Numbered from the stretch's first letter, positions 1-4,755 are shown. The stretch: DNA of 6,241 bases from Flavobacteriales bacterium (GCA_027031025.1 JALVEJ010000326.1:1-6241); one strand, 5' to 3'. Notes: generated by a model not told the origin, from the sequence alone. A program made the numbers and translations.

Positions 1-45
1 GTAGATTTCAATTTCAAAATCTGAAAAAACTCTAAAAAATTACAT

Positions 46-126
46 AGCTTCGTGGCGCAACTGAATAGCGCATCCCGTTCCGGTTTCGGAACGGGAAGGT
101 TGCAGGTTTGAATCCTGCCGGAGTCA
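46..126 (+). tRNA. tRNA-Arg-like element, copy 1, with extended anticodon arm
   Basis: A cloverleaf can be drawn by eye. Acceptor 5' strand 46-52 pairs with 119-125, D-stem GCGC 55-58 with GCGC 68-71, T-stem GCAGG 102-106 with CCTGC 114-118 around loop TTTGAAT, variable loop AGGTT, discriminator A126, no encoded CCA. The body resembles bacterial tRNA-Arg. The anticodon arm does not fit: stem TCCCG 73-77 / CGGGA 92-96 encloses 14 nt instead of 7, and these fold into five further pairs, giving a 10-bp stem with loop GTTT. The sequence TTCCGG after the stem looks like the start of an Arg(CCG) anticodon loop. The acceptor ends in A-C and G-U oppositions. It is either a pseudo-tRNA or a tRNA-derived RNA. 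Decoding Arg is unlikely. Confidence 0.6.
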
Positions 127-130
127 CAAC

Positions 131-162
131 AAAAAAGCAACTCAAAATTGGGTTGCTTTTTT
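131..162 (+). terminator. Intrinsic terminator after tRNA-like copy 1
   Basis: The 11-bp stem AAAAAAGCAAC / GTTGCTTTTTT is extended inward by T-G, C-G and A-T pairs around a small A-rich loop and ends in a T run. It starts 4 nt after the tRNA-like 3' end. Because of the flanking A and T runs it could work on both strands. Confidence 0.85.
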
Positions 163-272
163 ATTACTTAACTTCAATCCTGATTGTCATTATAGGATAT
201 TTTTCTACCCAAAAAGTCAGAAAGGTTATAGATTTCAATTTCAAAATCTGTAAAAACTCTAAAAAATTACAT

Positions 273-353
273 AGCTTCGTGGCGCAACTGAATAGCGCAT
301 CCCGTTCCGGTTTCGGAACGGGAAGGTTGCAGGTTTGAATTCTGCCGGAGTCA
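273..353 (+). tRNA. tRNA-Arg-like element, copy 2, with extended anticodon arm
   Basis: This copy is identical to copy 1 except for one C-to-T change at 341 in the 3' strand of the T-stem (TCTGC instead of CCTGC), which turns the loop-closing G-C pair into G-U. The 10-bp anticodon-arm hairpin at 300-323, the D-loop AACTGAATA and the T-loop TTTGAAT are unchanged, as are the weak acceptor end pairs. The same doubts about function apply as for copy 1. Confidence 0.6.
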
Positions 354-357
354 CTAC

Positions 358-390
358 AAAAAAAGCAACTCAAAATTGGGTTGCTTTTTT
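358..390 (+). terminator. Intrinsic terminator after tRNA-like copy 2
   Basis: Same hairpin as after copy 1: A-run plus GCAAC pairs with GTTGC plus T-run, with a short A-rich loop. It lies 4 nt beyond the tRNA-like element. Confidence 0.85.
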
Positions 391-500
391 ATTACTTAAC
401 TTCAATCCTGATTGTCATTATAGAATATTTTTCTACCCAAAAAGTCAGAAAGGTTGTAGATTTCAATTTCAAAATCTGTAAAAACTCTAAAAAAATATAT

Positions 501-581
501 AGCTTCGTGGCGCAACTGAATAGCGCATCCCGTTCCGGTTTCGGAACGGGAAGGTTGCAGGTTTGAATCCTGCGGGAGTCA
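501..581 (+). tRNA. tRNA-Arg-like element, copy 3, with extended anticodon arm
   Basis: This copy matches copy 1 except for C-to-G at 574, which puts a G opposite G in the innermost acceptor pair. With the A-C and G-U at the outer end, three of seven acceptor pairs are now non-Watson-Crick or mismatched, in addition to the U-G at the fifth pair. The 10-bp hairpin in the anticodon arm (528-551) is again perfect. This is the most degenerate copy, at the right edge of the array. Confidence 0.55.
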
Positions 582-585
582 CTAC

Positions 586-617
586 AAAAAAAGCAACTCA
601 AAATTGGGTTGCTTTTT
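586..617 (+). terminator. Intrinsic terminator after tRNA-like copy 3
   Basis: A-run plus GCAAC pairs with GTTGC plus T5, as in the other two units. Similarity to the repeat ends here: the following sequence (GTTTTATATTTG) no longer matches the spacer of the first two units. Confidence 0.85.
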
Positions 618-641
618 GTTTTATATTTGATTGAAGTTCTG

Positions 642-669
642 TTTGTTAAATTTAAACAGTATAAATTTG
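642..669 (+). promoter_or_regulatory. Possible distal promoter for tatA-PAP2
   Basis: TAAATTTG at 662-669 matches the Bacteroidota -7 box TAnnTTTG exactly. TTTG at 642-645 lies 16 nt upstream, slightly short for the usual 17-23. A CTGTTT/AAACAG inverted repeat (639-644, 654-659) overlaps it. This is a pattern match only. Confidence 0.35.
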
Positions 670-731
670 TTTTACTTTTAAAAAAGATTTGACAATTGAA
701 TTTGTCTTCTAAAAACTTTTCATATTCAATA

Positions 732-760
732 TTCGTCTTTCAACTAATTTACTAACTTTG
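732..760 (+). promoter_or_regulatory. Proximal promoter for tatA-PAP2
   Basis: TAACTTTG at 753-760 is a perfect TAnnTTTG -7 box. TTCG at 732-735 is a one-mismatch -33 box with 17 nt spacing. Transcription would start near 767, which favours the ATG at 778 over the one at 769 and implies a very short leader. Confidence 0.5.
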
Positions 761-777
761 TCAAAAATATGTATCTT

Positions 778-1056
778 ATGTTGTTGTTTATAAGTTATAG
801 TGAATTGTTCGTTGTGTTTTTTGTAGTTTTATTGGTGTTTGGCCCTGAGAAATTACCGGAAATTGCACGAAATCTAGGTAAAGGTATCCGGCAATTGCGT
901 GATGCCAGTAACAATATAAAAAAGGAGATGATCAAAGAAACCCAAAAAGCCGGATTGGATACTGAAGCTATTGAAAAATTAAAAAAAGATATCAAAGAGA
1001 CTAAAAAAATCATGAATATTAAGGAAGAAATTACCAATACCGTTAAACGACAATAA
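778..1056 (+). CDS. tatA: Twin-arginine translocase subunit, TatA/TatB type
   Basis: This is a small subunit of the Tat system, which moves folded proteins across the inner membrane. The 92-aa product has one N-terminal membrane helix (residues about 10-21), an FGP hinge at 21-23, an amphipathic helix (about 24-42, LPEIARNLGKGIRQLR) and a charged, probably helical tail. S8-E9-L10, the GP hinge, LP and IRxLR resemble TatB more than TatA, although Bacteroidota proteins of this kind are usually named TatA/TatE. The start at 778 is preferred over 769: it puts FG at the usual distance from the N-terminus and leaves room for a leader after the promoter at 753-760. There is no Shine-Dalgarno site. 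The stop overlaps the next start in TAATG, so the PAP2 gene is probably translationally coupled. No tatC is in view. Confidence 0.87.
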   Translation: MLLFISYSELFVVFFVVLLVFGPEKLPEIARNLGKGIRQLRDASNNIKKEMIKETQKAGLDTEAIEKLKKDIKETKKIMNIKEEITNTVKRQ

Positions 1057-1613
1057 TGGATCAGATACTACATTGGGATCAACAAATTTTTCAATTTTTA
1101 AATGGTTTGGCAAACCCCTCTTTTGATGCATTTTGGTTATTTGTTACCAATCAAAAAAAGTGGATTTTTTTATATGGTATTATCGTTTTAGCTTATGTTT
1201 ACTATTTAGGATGGCGAAAAGCTTTGGTTTCAATTCTAATAATTGCTTTGTTTTTAGGTATTTGTGATCAAACCACTAATTTGTTTAAAGCATATTTTCA
1301 TCGCTTGCGACCTTCGCAAGATGCCGGATTTACCGGTCATATACGTGCACTTTTGCATCCTCATAACTTTAGTTTTATATCCGGTCATGCATCAAATTCC
1401 ACTTTGTTTGTTTGGTTTAGTATTTACTTATTACGTCAGTATACCCGGTGGATTTACTTGCTGATAATTTGGTGGGTACTATTTATGTATAGCCGTATTT
1501 ATGTTGGTGTGCATTATCCGTTGGATATTTTGGGCGGTATTATTTGGGGATTGATATTATATCGTTTGGCGGTTTTTGTTTATCGTAAAATCATAAACAA
1601 AATTCAACATTGA
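1056..1613 (+). CDS. PAP2-family membrane phosphatase
   Basis: This 185-aa integral membrane protein belongs to the type 2 phosphatidic acid phosphatase superfamily. All three motifs are present: K78-x6-R85-P86, S109-G110-H111 (preceded by I instead of the usual P) and S146-R147-x5-H153-x3-D157. H111 and H153 should be the acid/base and nucleophile histidines. About five hydrophobic segments surround the motifs, with the active site expected at the outer membrane face. Members hydrolyse lipid phosphates or undecaprenyl diphosphate, and the substrate cannot be told here. It overlaps the tat gene by one base and shares its promoter. The motifs are intact, so it is probably active. Confidence 0.9.
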   Translation: MDQILHWDQQIFQFLNGLANPSFDAFWLFVTNQKKWIFLYGIIVLAYVYYLGWRKALVSILIIALFLGICDQTTNLFKAYFHRLRPSQDAGFTGHIRALLHPHNFSFISGHASNSTLFVWFSIYLLRQYTRWIYLLIIWWVLFMYSRIYVGVHYPLDILGGIIWGLILYRLAVFVYRKIINKIQH

Positions 1614-1708
1614 CTTTGATACTTATAAATTAGAATTTAGGTAAATGTCCATTTCCTGAATGCTCTTAAATAAAATTTTAAAATTTAATGGATTAAAATA
1701 AGGCGACA

Positions 1709-2137
1709 TTAAACATCTTTTATAAAATCGTAGTATTCATTAAATATATTTTCTAATTTAGGCATGTTTTTATTAAAGAAATTGTAGATTTTATGCCATG
1801 ATTTTTTATTATGAATACTGACACCGGTCAATTCCGTGTAGATACGGCTGATAATTTTGCCGTTTTCTAAATGATGCTCTTTATCAAAAATCAAATCCGG
1901 AATTTCTGCTTTAAGGATATTTTTTAAAGATAAAAATTTGTCGAAATAAGCTTCACGAAACAATGGGTCTTTCATTTCAATATCAATCATTACGCGTGCT
2001 TTTTTGGTATCGGCATGGAATTTTAGAGACAAATCTTTGATTTTGGTGTTATATAACAACCATTTTTTAGGAAAAGATTTGCCGAAACTAGTCCAAAATT
2101 CTTGACGCAAACGGGCGGATTCTTCTTTGCTAAACAA
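1709..2137 (-). CDS. DUF4268-type protein of unknown function
   Basis: The 142-aa soluble protein resembles the Bacteroidota DUF4268 family: N-terminal SKEESARLRQEFWTSFG, then a KWLLYNTKIK stretch and a mixed alpha/beta body rich in Lys and Phe. I recognise the family from memory only, and no function is established. No signal peptide or membrane helix is visible. The start is TTG: upstream in frame there is no ATG or GTG before the TGA at 2158-2156, and the protein fits the family from this codon. It is the last gene of the bcp operon, 14 nt after the DUF2007 stop. It converges on the PAP2 gene with 95 bp between, where no clear terminator is seen. Confidence 0.82.
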   Translation of the reverse strand: MFSKEESARLRQEFWTSFGKSFPKKWLLYNTKIKDLSLKFHADTKKARVMIDIEMKDPLFREAYFDKFLSLKNILKAEIPDLIFDKEHHLENGKIISRIYTELTGVSIHNKKSWHKIYNFFNKNMPKLENIFNEYYDFIKDV

Positions 2138-2151
2138 TTTGACCGGAAATT

Positions 2152-2382
2152 TTACTCAAAATTCTCTTCGATTAGCTTTTTGGCAGTTTTTACATGTTCT
2201 TCCGGAACCCAAACAGTTACTTCGGCAATGCTTGAATCGGGAAACATGGCATTGGAATTGACATTTTGTAGATGAACCGGAATGGTATTGATTTCTAATA
2301 AATTTTTTATTAATTGAGCTTCCATGCCATCCTCACAACTATAAATTTGTTGCCAATTGTATGTTTGTTCTTCATTACTCAT
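2152..2382 (-). CDS. DUF2007-type small protein
   Basis: The 76-aa soluble protein fits the DUF2007 family (ferredoxin-like fold, sometimes labelled putative signal-transducing protein). Features are the early W-x-x-I-Y, the EAQLIKNLLE helix, IPVHLQN, then a strand and the final VTVWVPEEHVKTAKKLIEE. The biochemical role is unknown. Its ATG overlaps the end of bcp by 8 bp, so translation is likely coupled to bcp, and it is followed by the DUF4268 gene. It has one cysteine, in YSCEDG. Confidence 0.83.
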   Translation of the reverse strand: MSNEEQTYNWQQIYSCEDGMEAQLIKNLLEINTIPVHLQNVNSNAMFPDSSIAEVTVWVPEEHVKTAKKLIEENFE

Positions 2383-2836
2383 AAAGCGCTAATATTTGGT
2401 TGGTGTGTTCTTTGGTTTTAACTTTTTTGATAATATGTTCAATAAATCCCTTTTCATCAATAATAAAAGTGGTTCTATGCACACCTTCATATTCTCTGCC
2501 ATAAAGTTTTTTTGGTCCCCAAACGCCATAAAGTTTAATAATTTTCTTCTCTTCATCGGGGATTAATGAAAACGGTACGGCATATTTTTCTTTAAAACGT
2601 TTTTGCCGTTTTTTATCGTCGGGACTTACGCCTAATACATCAAAACCTTTACTTTTTAACAAATCATAGTGCGTTGCTAAATCAACCGTTTCGGCAGTAC
2701 ATCCGGGCGTTAAGGCTTTGGGATAAAAATACAATATCAATTTTCGTCCTTTAAAATCAGAAAGTTTGACAAGTTCACCCATACAATTAAGGGCTTCAAA
2801 TTCGGGGGCTTTATCGCCGGGATTGAGATGTGTCAT
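2375..2836 (-). CDS. bcp: Thiol peroxidase, Bcp/PrxQ family of peroxiredoxins
   Basis: A 153-aa cytoplasmic peroxiredoxin expected to reduce hydrogen peroxide and organic hydroperoxides with electrons from thioredoxin or another thiol. The thioredoxin-like core carries T43-P-G-C46-T-A-E with peroxidatic C46 and the later GVWGPKK and GVHRTTFIID segments with the conserved Arg (R121). Length and motif order are normal for Bcp. Unusually, the resolving cysteine that many Bcp proteins have five residues after the peroxidatic one is replaced by V51. The only other cysteine is C18. The enzyme may work as a 1-Cys peroxiredoxin or use C18. First gene of a three-gene minus-strand operon, divergent from nth. 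Confidence 0.93.
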   Translation of the reverse strand: MTHLNPGDKAPEFEALNCMGELVKLSDFKGRKLILYFYPKALTPGCTAETVDLATHYDLLKSKGFDVLGVSPDDKKRQKRFKEKYAVPFSLIPDEEKKIIKLYGVWGPKKLYGREYEGVHRTTFIIDEKGFIEHIIKKVKTKEHTNQILALYE

Positions 2837-2852
2837 AATTTATCTATTTTTG
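2823..2852 (+). promoter_or_regulatory. Promoter for nth
   Basis: TTG at 2823-2825, a 19-nt gap, and TATTTTTG at 2845-2852 match the Bacteroidota consensus exactly. The start would be near 2858, 19 nt before the nth ATG. The -33 element lies inside the first codons of bcp. Confidence 0.65.
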
Positions 2853-2860
2853 CATTCACA

Positions 2861-2868
2861 CAAAGATA
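2861..2868 (-). promoter_or_regulatory. Promoter -7 box for the bcp operon
   Basis: The minus strand reads TATCTTTG, a perfect TAnnTTTG box, giving a start near 2854 and a leader of about 18 nt before bcp. No TTG lies at the ideal distance: the nearest (reverse of CAA at 2882-2884) is only 13 nt away, so the -33 part is weak or factor-dependent. Confidence 0.5.
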
Positions 2869-2876
2869 CAAAATAA

Positions 2877-3500
2877 ATGACCAAAAAAGAAAAAGCGCAA
2901 ATCATTATGGATACTTTACAAGAATTGTATCCTAATCCTCCAATACCATTAGATCATACCAATACTTTTACGTTTTTGATAGCCGTATTATTATCGGCAC
3001 GGACTACAGATGCTATGGTTAACCGAGTCACGCCGCAGTTGTTTCAATTGGCTGATAATCCGTATGATATGAAAAAGTTAAGCGTGGAACAAATTAGAGA
3101 AATCATCAAACCGGTTGGGTTATCGCCTCAAAAAGCCAAAGCTATTCACCGTTTGTCGGAAATTTTAGTTGAAAAATATCAAGGAAAAGTGCCAAATAGT
3201 TTTGAAGCATTAGAGTCTTTGCCCGGTGTAGGTCATAAAACGGCAAGTGTCATCATGAGTCAAGCTTTCGGGCAGCCGGCATTTCCTGTGGATACTCATA
3301 TTCATCGTTTGATGACGCAATGGGGCTTAACCAATGGTAAAAACGTCACTCAAACTGAAAAAGATGCCAAGCGATTATTCCCCAAAGACAAATGGAATGA
3401 TTTGCATTTGCAAATGATATATTACGGAAGAGAATATGCCCCGGCACGTAATTATAAGTCAGAAAAAGATATTATTATGCAAAAGATTTCCGGAAAATAA
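2877..3500 (+). CDS. nth: Endonuclease III, DNA glycosylase/AP lyase without Fe-S cluster
   Basis: A 207-aa base-excision repair enzyme that removes oxidised pyrimidines and nicks at abasic sites. The helix-hairpin-helix is at 115-123 (LPGVGHKTA) with catalytic K121, followed by the Gly/Pro-rich loop and PVDTH with catalytic D139. E. coli Nth has four C-terminal cysteines that bind a 4Fe-4S cluster. In this protein the equivalent stretch YGREYAPARNYKSEKD has none, and the whole protein has no cysteine. I believe Fe-S-free versions are usual in Bacteroidota, so this is probably a functional variant. Its own promoter lies in the 40-bp gap to bcp. The nearest terminator is about 230 bp downstream. 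Confidence 0.95.
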   Translation: MTKKEKAQIIMDTLQELYPNPPIPLDHTNTFTFLIAVLLSARTTDAMVNRVTPQLFQLADNPYDMKKLSVEQIREIIKPVGLSPQKAKAIHRLSEILVEKYQGKVPNSFEALESLPGVGHKTASVIMSQAFGQPAFPVDTHIHRLMTQWGLTNGKNVTQTEKDAKRLFPKDKWNDLHLQMIYYGREYAPARNYKSEKDIIMQKISGK

Positions 3501-3779
3501 CCAGACTTCTTTTATAAATTTAATAAGATTTTGATTCGAAGAAATGCGGATTTGTTCTATTTTATTTTTTATCTTACTCTTCAATGAATTTTTATTGGCA
3601 CAAATAATATGAATGTTGCAAATTTGAGAAGTTTGGGGAATGTCATAAGCTGATTATGTGTTATTTGGTTGCGTTACAAAAAAATGATAGTCGATGGAGT
3701 ATTGTCATTTTTGTAAAGCTTTATATAACAAAAAAACCGGTAATTTAAACTACCGGCTTTTTTGCGACACTTAAACTAA
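3501..3779. other. Non-coding stretch between nth and the small ORF
   Basis: 279 bp of AT-rich DNA with no convincing gene. It holds an imperfect inverted repeat (TTACA7TGA at 3674-3687 and TCAT5GTAA at 3705-3716, 17-nt loop) without a T run, and the two-way terminator at 3730-3763. Only ORFs of about 20 codons or less are seen. Confidence 0.7.
3730..3763 (-). terminator. Bidirectional intrinsic terminator
   Basis: CCGGTA / TACCGG form the stem around an 8-nt loop, flanked by an A run and a T run. On the minus strand the hairpin has a closing G-U pair and is followed by U7, just after the small ORF, so it best terminates the sigma-factor transcript. On the plus strand a closing A-C mismatch precedes U6, and it could also end the nth transcript. 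Confidence 0.88.
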
Positions 3780-3905
3780 TTAATTGTTAATCAGAATAAT
3801 ATCTTTAAGCATTTTAGTTTTGACAACTTGCATGGCTTTACTATAAGCCAAAGCTAAAAATATTCTGTAATTGATACGATGTTGAATAGTGTAGTTTTCT
3901 TGCAT
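3780..3905 (-). CDS. Putative 41-aa protein downstream of the sigma factor
   Basis: ATG at 3905-3903 opens a frame of 41 codons ending in TAA at 3782-3780. The product begins MQENYTIQHRINYRIF and ends KMLKDIILINN. It is basic, has no cysteine, and its middle (about 15-40) could be an amphipathic helix. I do not recognise a family. Support: same strand as the sigma gene, 54 nt after its stop, 16 nt before a strong terminator, an A-rich leader (A11) typical of Bacteroidota start regions, and no stop in a 41-codon AT-rich frame. A perfect 10-bp inverted repeat includes its start codon. It could be a small sigma-associated protein, or a chance ORF in the 3' untranslated region. Confidence 0.5.
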   Translation of the reverse strand: MQENYTIQHRINYRIFLALAYSKAMQVVKTKMLKDIILINN

Positions 3906-3939
3906 ATTATTTTTTTTTTTAATCTTAACGCAAGAAAAC
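3894..3939 (-). promoter_or_regulatory. 10-bp inverted repeat covering the start of the small ORF
   Basis: GTTTTCTTGC at 3894-3903 and GCAAGAAAAC at 3930-3939 are perfect complements separated by 26 nt that include an 11-nt T run. In the minus-strand RNA the downstream arm contains the G of the AUG and the next three codons of the small ORF, so the hairpin would hide its start while the A-rich leader forms the loop. Confidence 0.5.
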
Positions 3940-3959
3940 GGGCTTTATTGTGAAAAACT

Positions 3960-4547
3960 TTATTCAACCAATTTTATTTGATGTGCTTCAATAATTTTTC
4001 TGATGTTAATCAACGCATAACGCATTCTTCCTAAGGCAGTATTGATGCTAACATTGGTTTTGTCGGCAATCTCTTGAAAAGACAACTCTTCATACATGCG
4101 CATTTTTAAGACGGTTTTTTGGTCTTGGGGCAATTGTTCAATTAAAACTCTGATTTTGTCAATCATTTGTTTACGAATCATTTGTTTTTCAGCATCTAAA
4201 CTTTGATCTTGAAGAATATCAAACATGGAAAAATCTTCAGATTCGTAAACTTTACGCATCTTATTTTGCTTGCGATAGTAGTCAATAATGATGTTATGTG
4301 CAATGCGAATGACCCAAGATAAAAATTTGCCTTCTTCAATATATTTACCTTTTTTGAGTGTTCGGACAACTTTAAATAAAGTGTCTTGAAACAAGTCTTC
4401 GGTTAATTCCTGATTGCGGACTTTGGAGTAGATAAAACCGAAAATTTTATCACGATGCCGCTTTAATAATTGTTCTAAAACCGCCTCATTACCATTGATG
4501 TATGAAGCAATTAATTCTGAATCCGAGTAAAATTTTGTCTTATTCAT
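3960..4547 (-). CDS. RNA polymerase sigma factor, sigma-70 family, ECF type
   Basis: A 195-aa alternative sigma factor that directs RNA polymerase to a promoter set not known here. Region 2 runs from SYINGNEAVLEQLLKRH through GFIYSKV and EDLFQDTLFKVV to IRIAHNIIIDYYRK. Region 4 has LPQDQKTVLKMRMYEELSFQ, a helix-turn-helix and NTALGRMRYALINIRK. No region 1 or 3 is visible, as in ECF factors. An in-frame ATG 11 codons upstream (4580) would give 206 aa. I prefer 4547 because those 11 codons are largely made of a 10-bp inverted repeat and the family starts shortly before the SDSELI segment. The promoter is at 4683-4654. No classical anti-sigma gene follows, only the 41-codon ORF and a terminator. 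Confidence 0.9.
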   Translation of the reverse strand: MNKTKFYSDSELIASYINGNEAVLEQLLKRHRDKIFGFIYSKVRNQELTEDLFQDTLFKVVRTLKKGKYIEEGKFLSWVIRIAHNIIIDYYRKQNKMRKVYESEDFSMFDILQDQSLDAEKQMIRKQMIDKIRVLIEQLPQDQKTVLKMRMYEELSFQEIADKTNVSINTALGRMRYALINIRKIIEAHQIKLVE

Positions 4548-4560
4548 ATTTACAGTTTTA

Positions 4561-4585
4561 TTTAGATGAATAGGTTTCATCTAAA
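4561..4585. promoter_or_regulatory. 10-bp dyad in the sigma-factor leader
   Basis: TTTAGATGAA at 4561-4570 and TTCATCTAAA at 4576-4585 are perfect inverted copies with a 5-nt spacer. The dyad lies 13 nt upstream of the preferred start (4547) and about 60-85 nt inside the transcript predicted from the promoter at 4654-4683. It contains the alternative ATG at 4580-4578. It could be an operator, for example for autoregulation, or an RNA hairpin. Confidence 0.55.
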
Positions 4586-4653
4586 ATTGTTTTATTTAAA
4601 AATTAAAAACGTAAATATGAACTTATAGGCAGTTTTATTTTGATTTTATAAAG

Positions 4654-4683
4654 CAAATTTAGATAAAAAAAATTAACTCGCAA
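4654..4683 (-). promoter_or_regulatory. Promoter for the sigma-factor gene
   Basis: On the minus strand TTG (4683-4681), 19 nt, TAAATTTG (4661-4654) match the housekeeping Bacteroidota promoter exactly. The predicted start near 4647 gives a leader of about 100 nt to the ATG at 4547. Confidence 0.65.
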
Positions 4684-4721
4684 GTTTTTGTAAAAAAATT
4701 TTTGATTATTTTTTTGATTAT

Positions 4722-4755
4722 TTTGATAAAATGGTGTTTTTTTTATGTATTTTTG
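4722..4755 (+). promoter_or_regulatory. Promoter for the rhomboid gene
   Basis: TTTG at 4722-4725 and TATTTTTG at 4748-4755 are 22 nt apart. The second is a perfect -7 box. The leader would be about 59 nt. The DNA upstream has short TTTTTGATTATT direct repeats (about 4699-4722). Confidence 0.45.

Larger units (their letters stand above)
1..617 (+). repeat. Tandem array of 227/228-bp units, each with a tRNA-like element and terminator
   Basis: Base 1 corresponds to base 228 and base 456, so the units are 1-227, 228-455 and 456-617. The last unit is cut short just after its terminator hairpin. Each unit runs: AT-rich leader containing AGATTT-8 nt-AAATCT, tRNA-like element, intrinsic terminator, then (first two units) a spacer of about 65 bp. 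The copies differ by a handful of substitutions and a few one-base indels, so the duplication is recent or the copies are kept alike. The window starts inside a unit, so further copies may lie to the left. Short open frames that run through these units are translations of RNA sequence and are not genes. Confidence 0.95.

Noticed and set aside
108..601. Open frames of 61-76 codons on both strands across the tandem units
   Set aside because: They translate the tRNA-like elements and terminators and repeat with the 227/228-bp period, so they are artefacts of the repeat and not protein genes.
1..617. CRISPR array
   Set aside because: The repeated unit is over 220 bp with near-identical spacers and contains RNA-like elements; CRISPR repeats are short with unique spacers.
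691..706. GACAA/TTGTC short inverted repeat upstream of the Tat gene
   Set aside because: Only 5 bp in AT-rich DNA; expected by chance.
795..1037. 80-codon minus-strand ORF over the Tat gene
   Set aside because: Antisense to a gene with a clear family signature; composition is that of a shadow frame.
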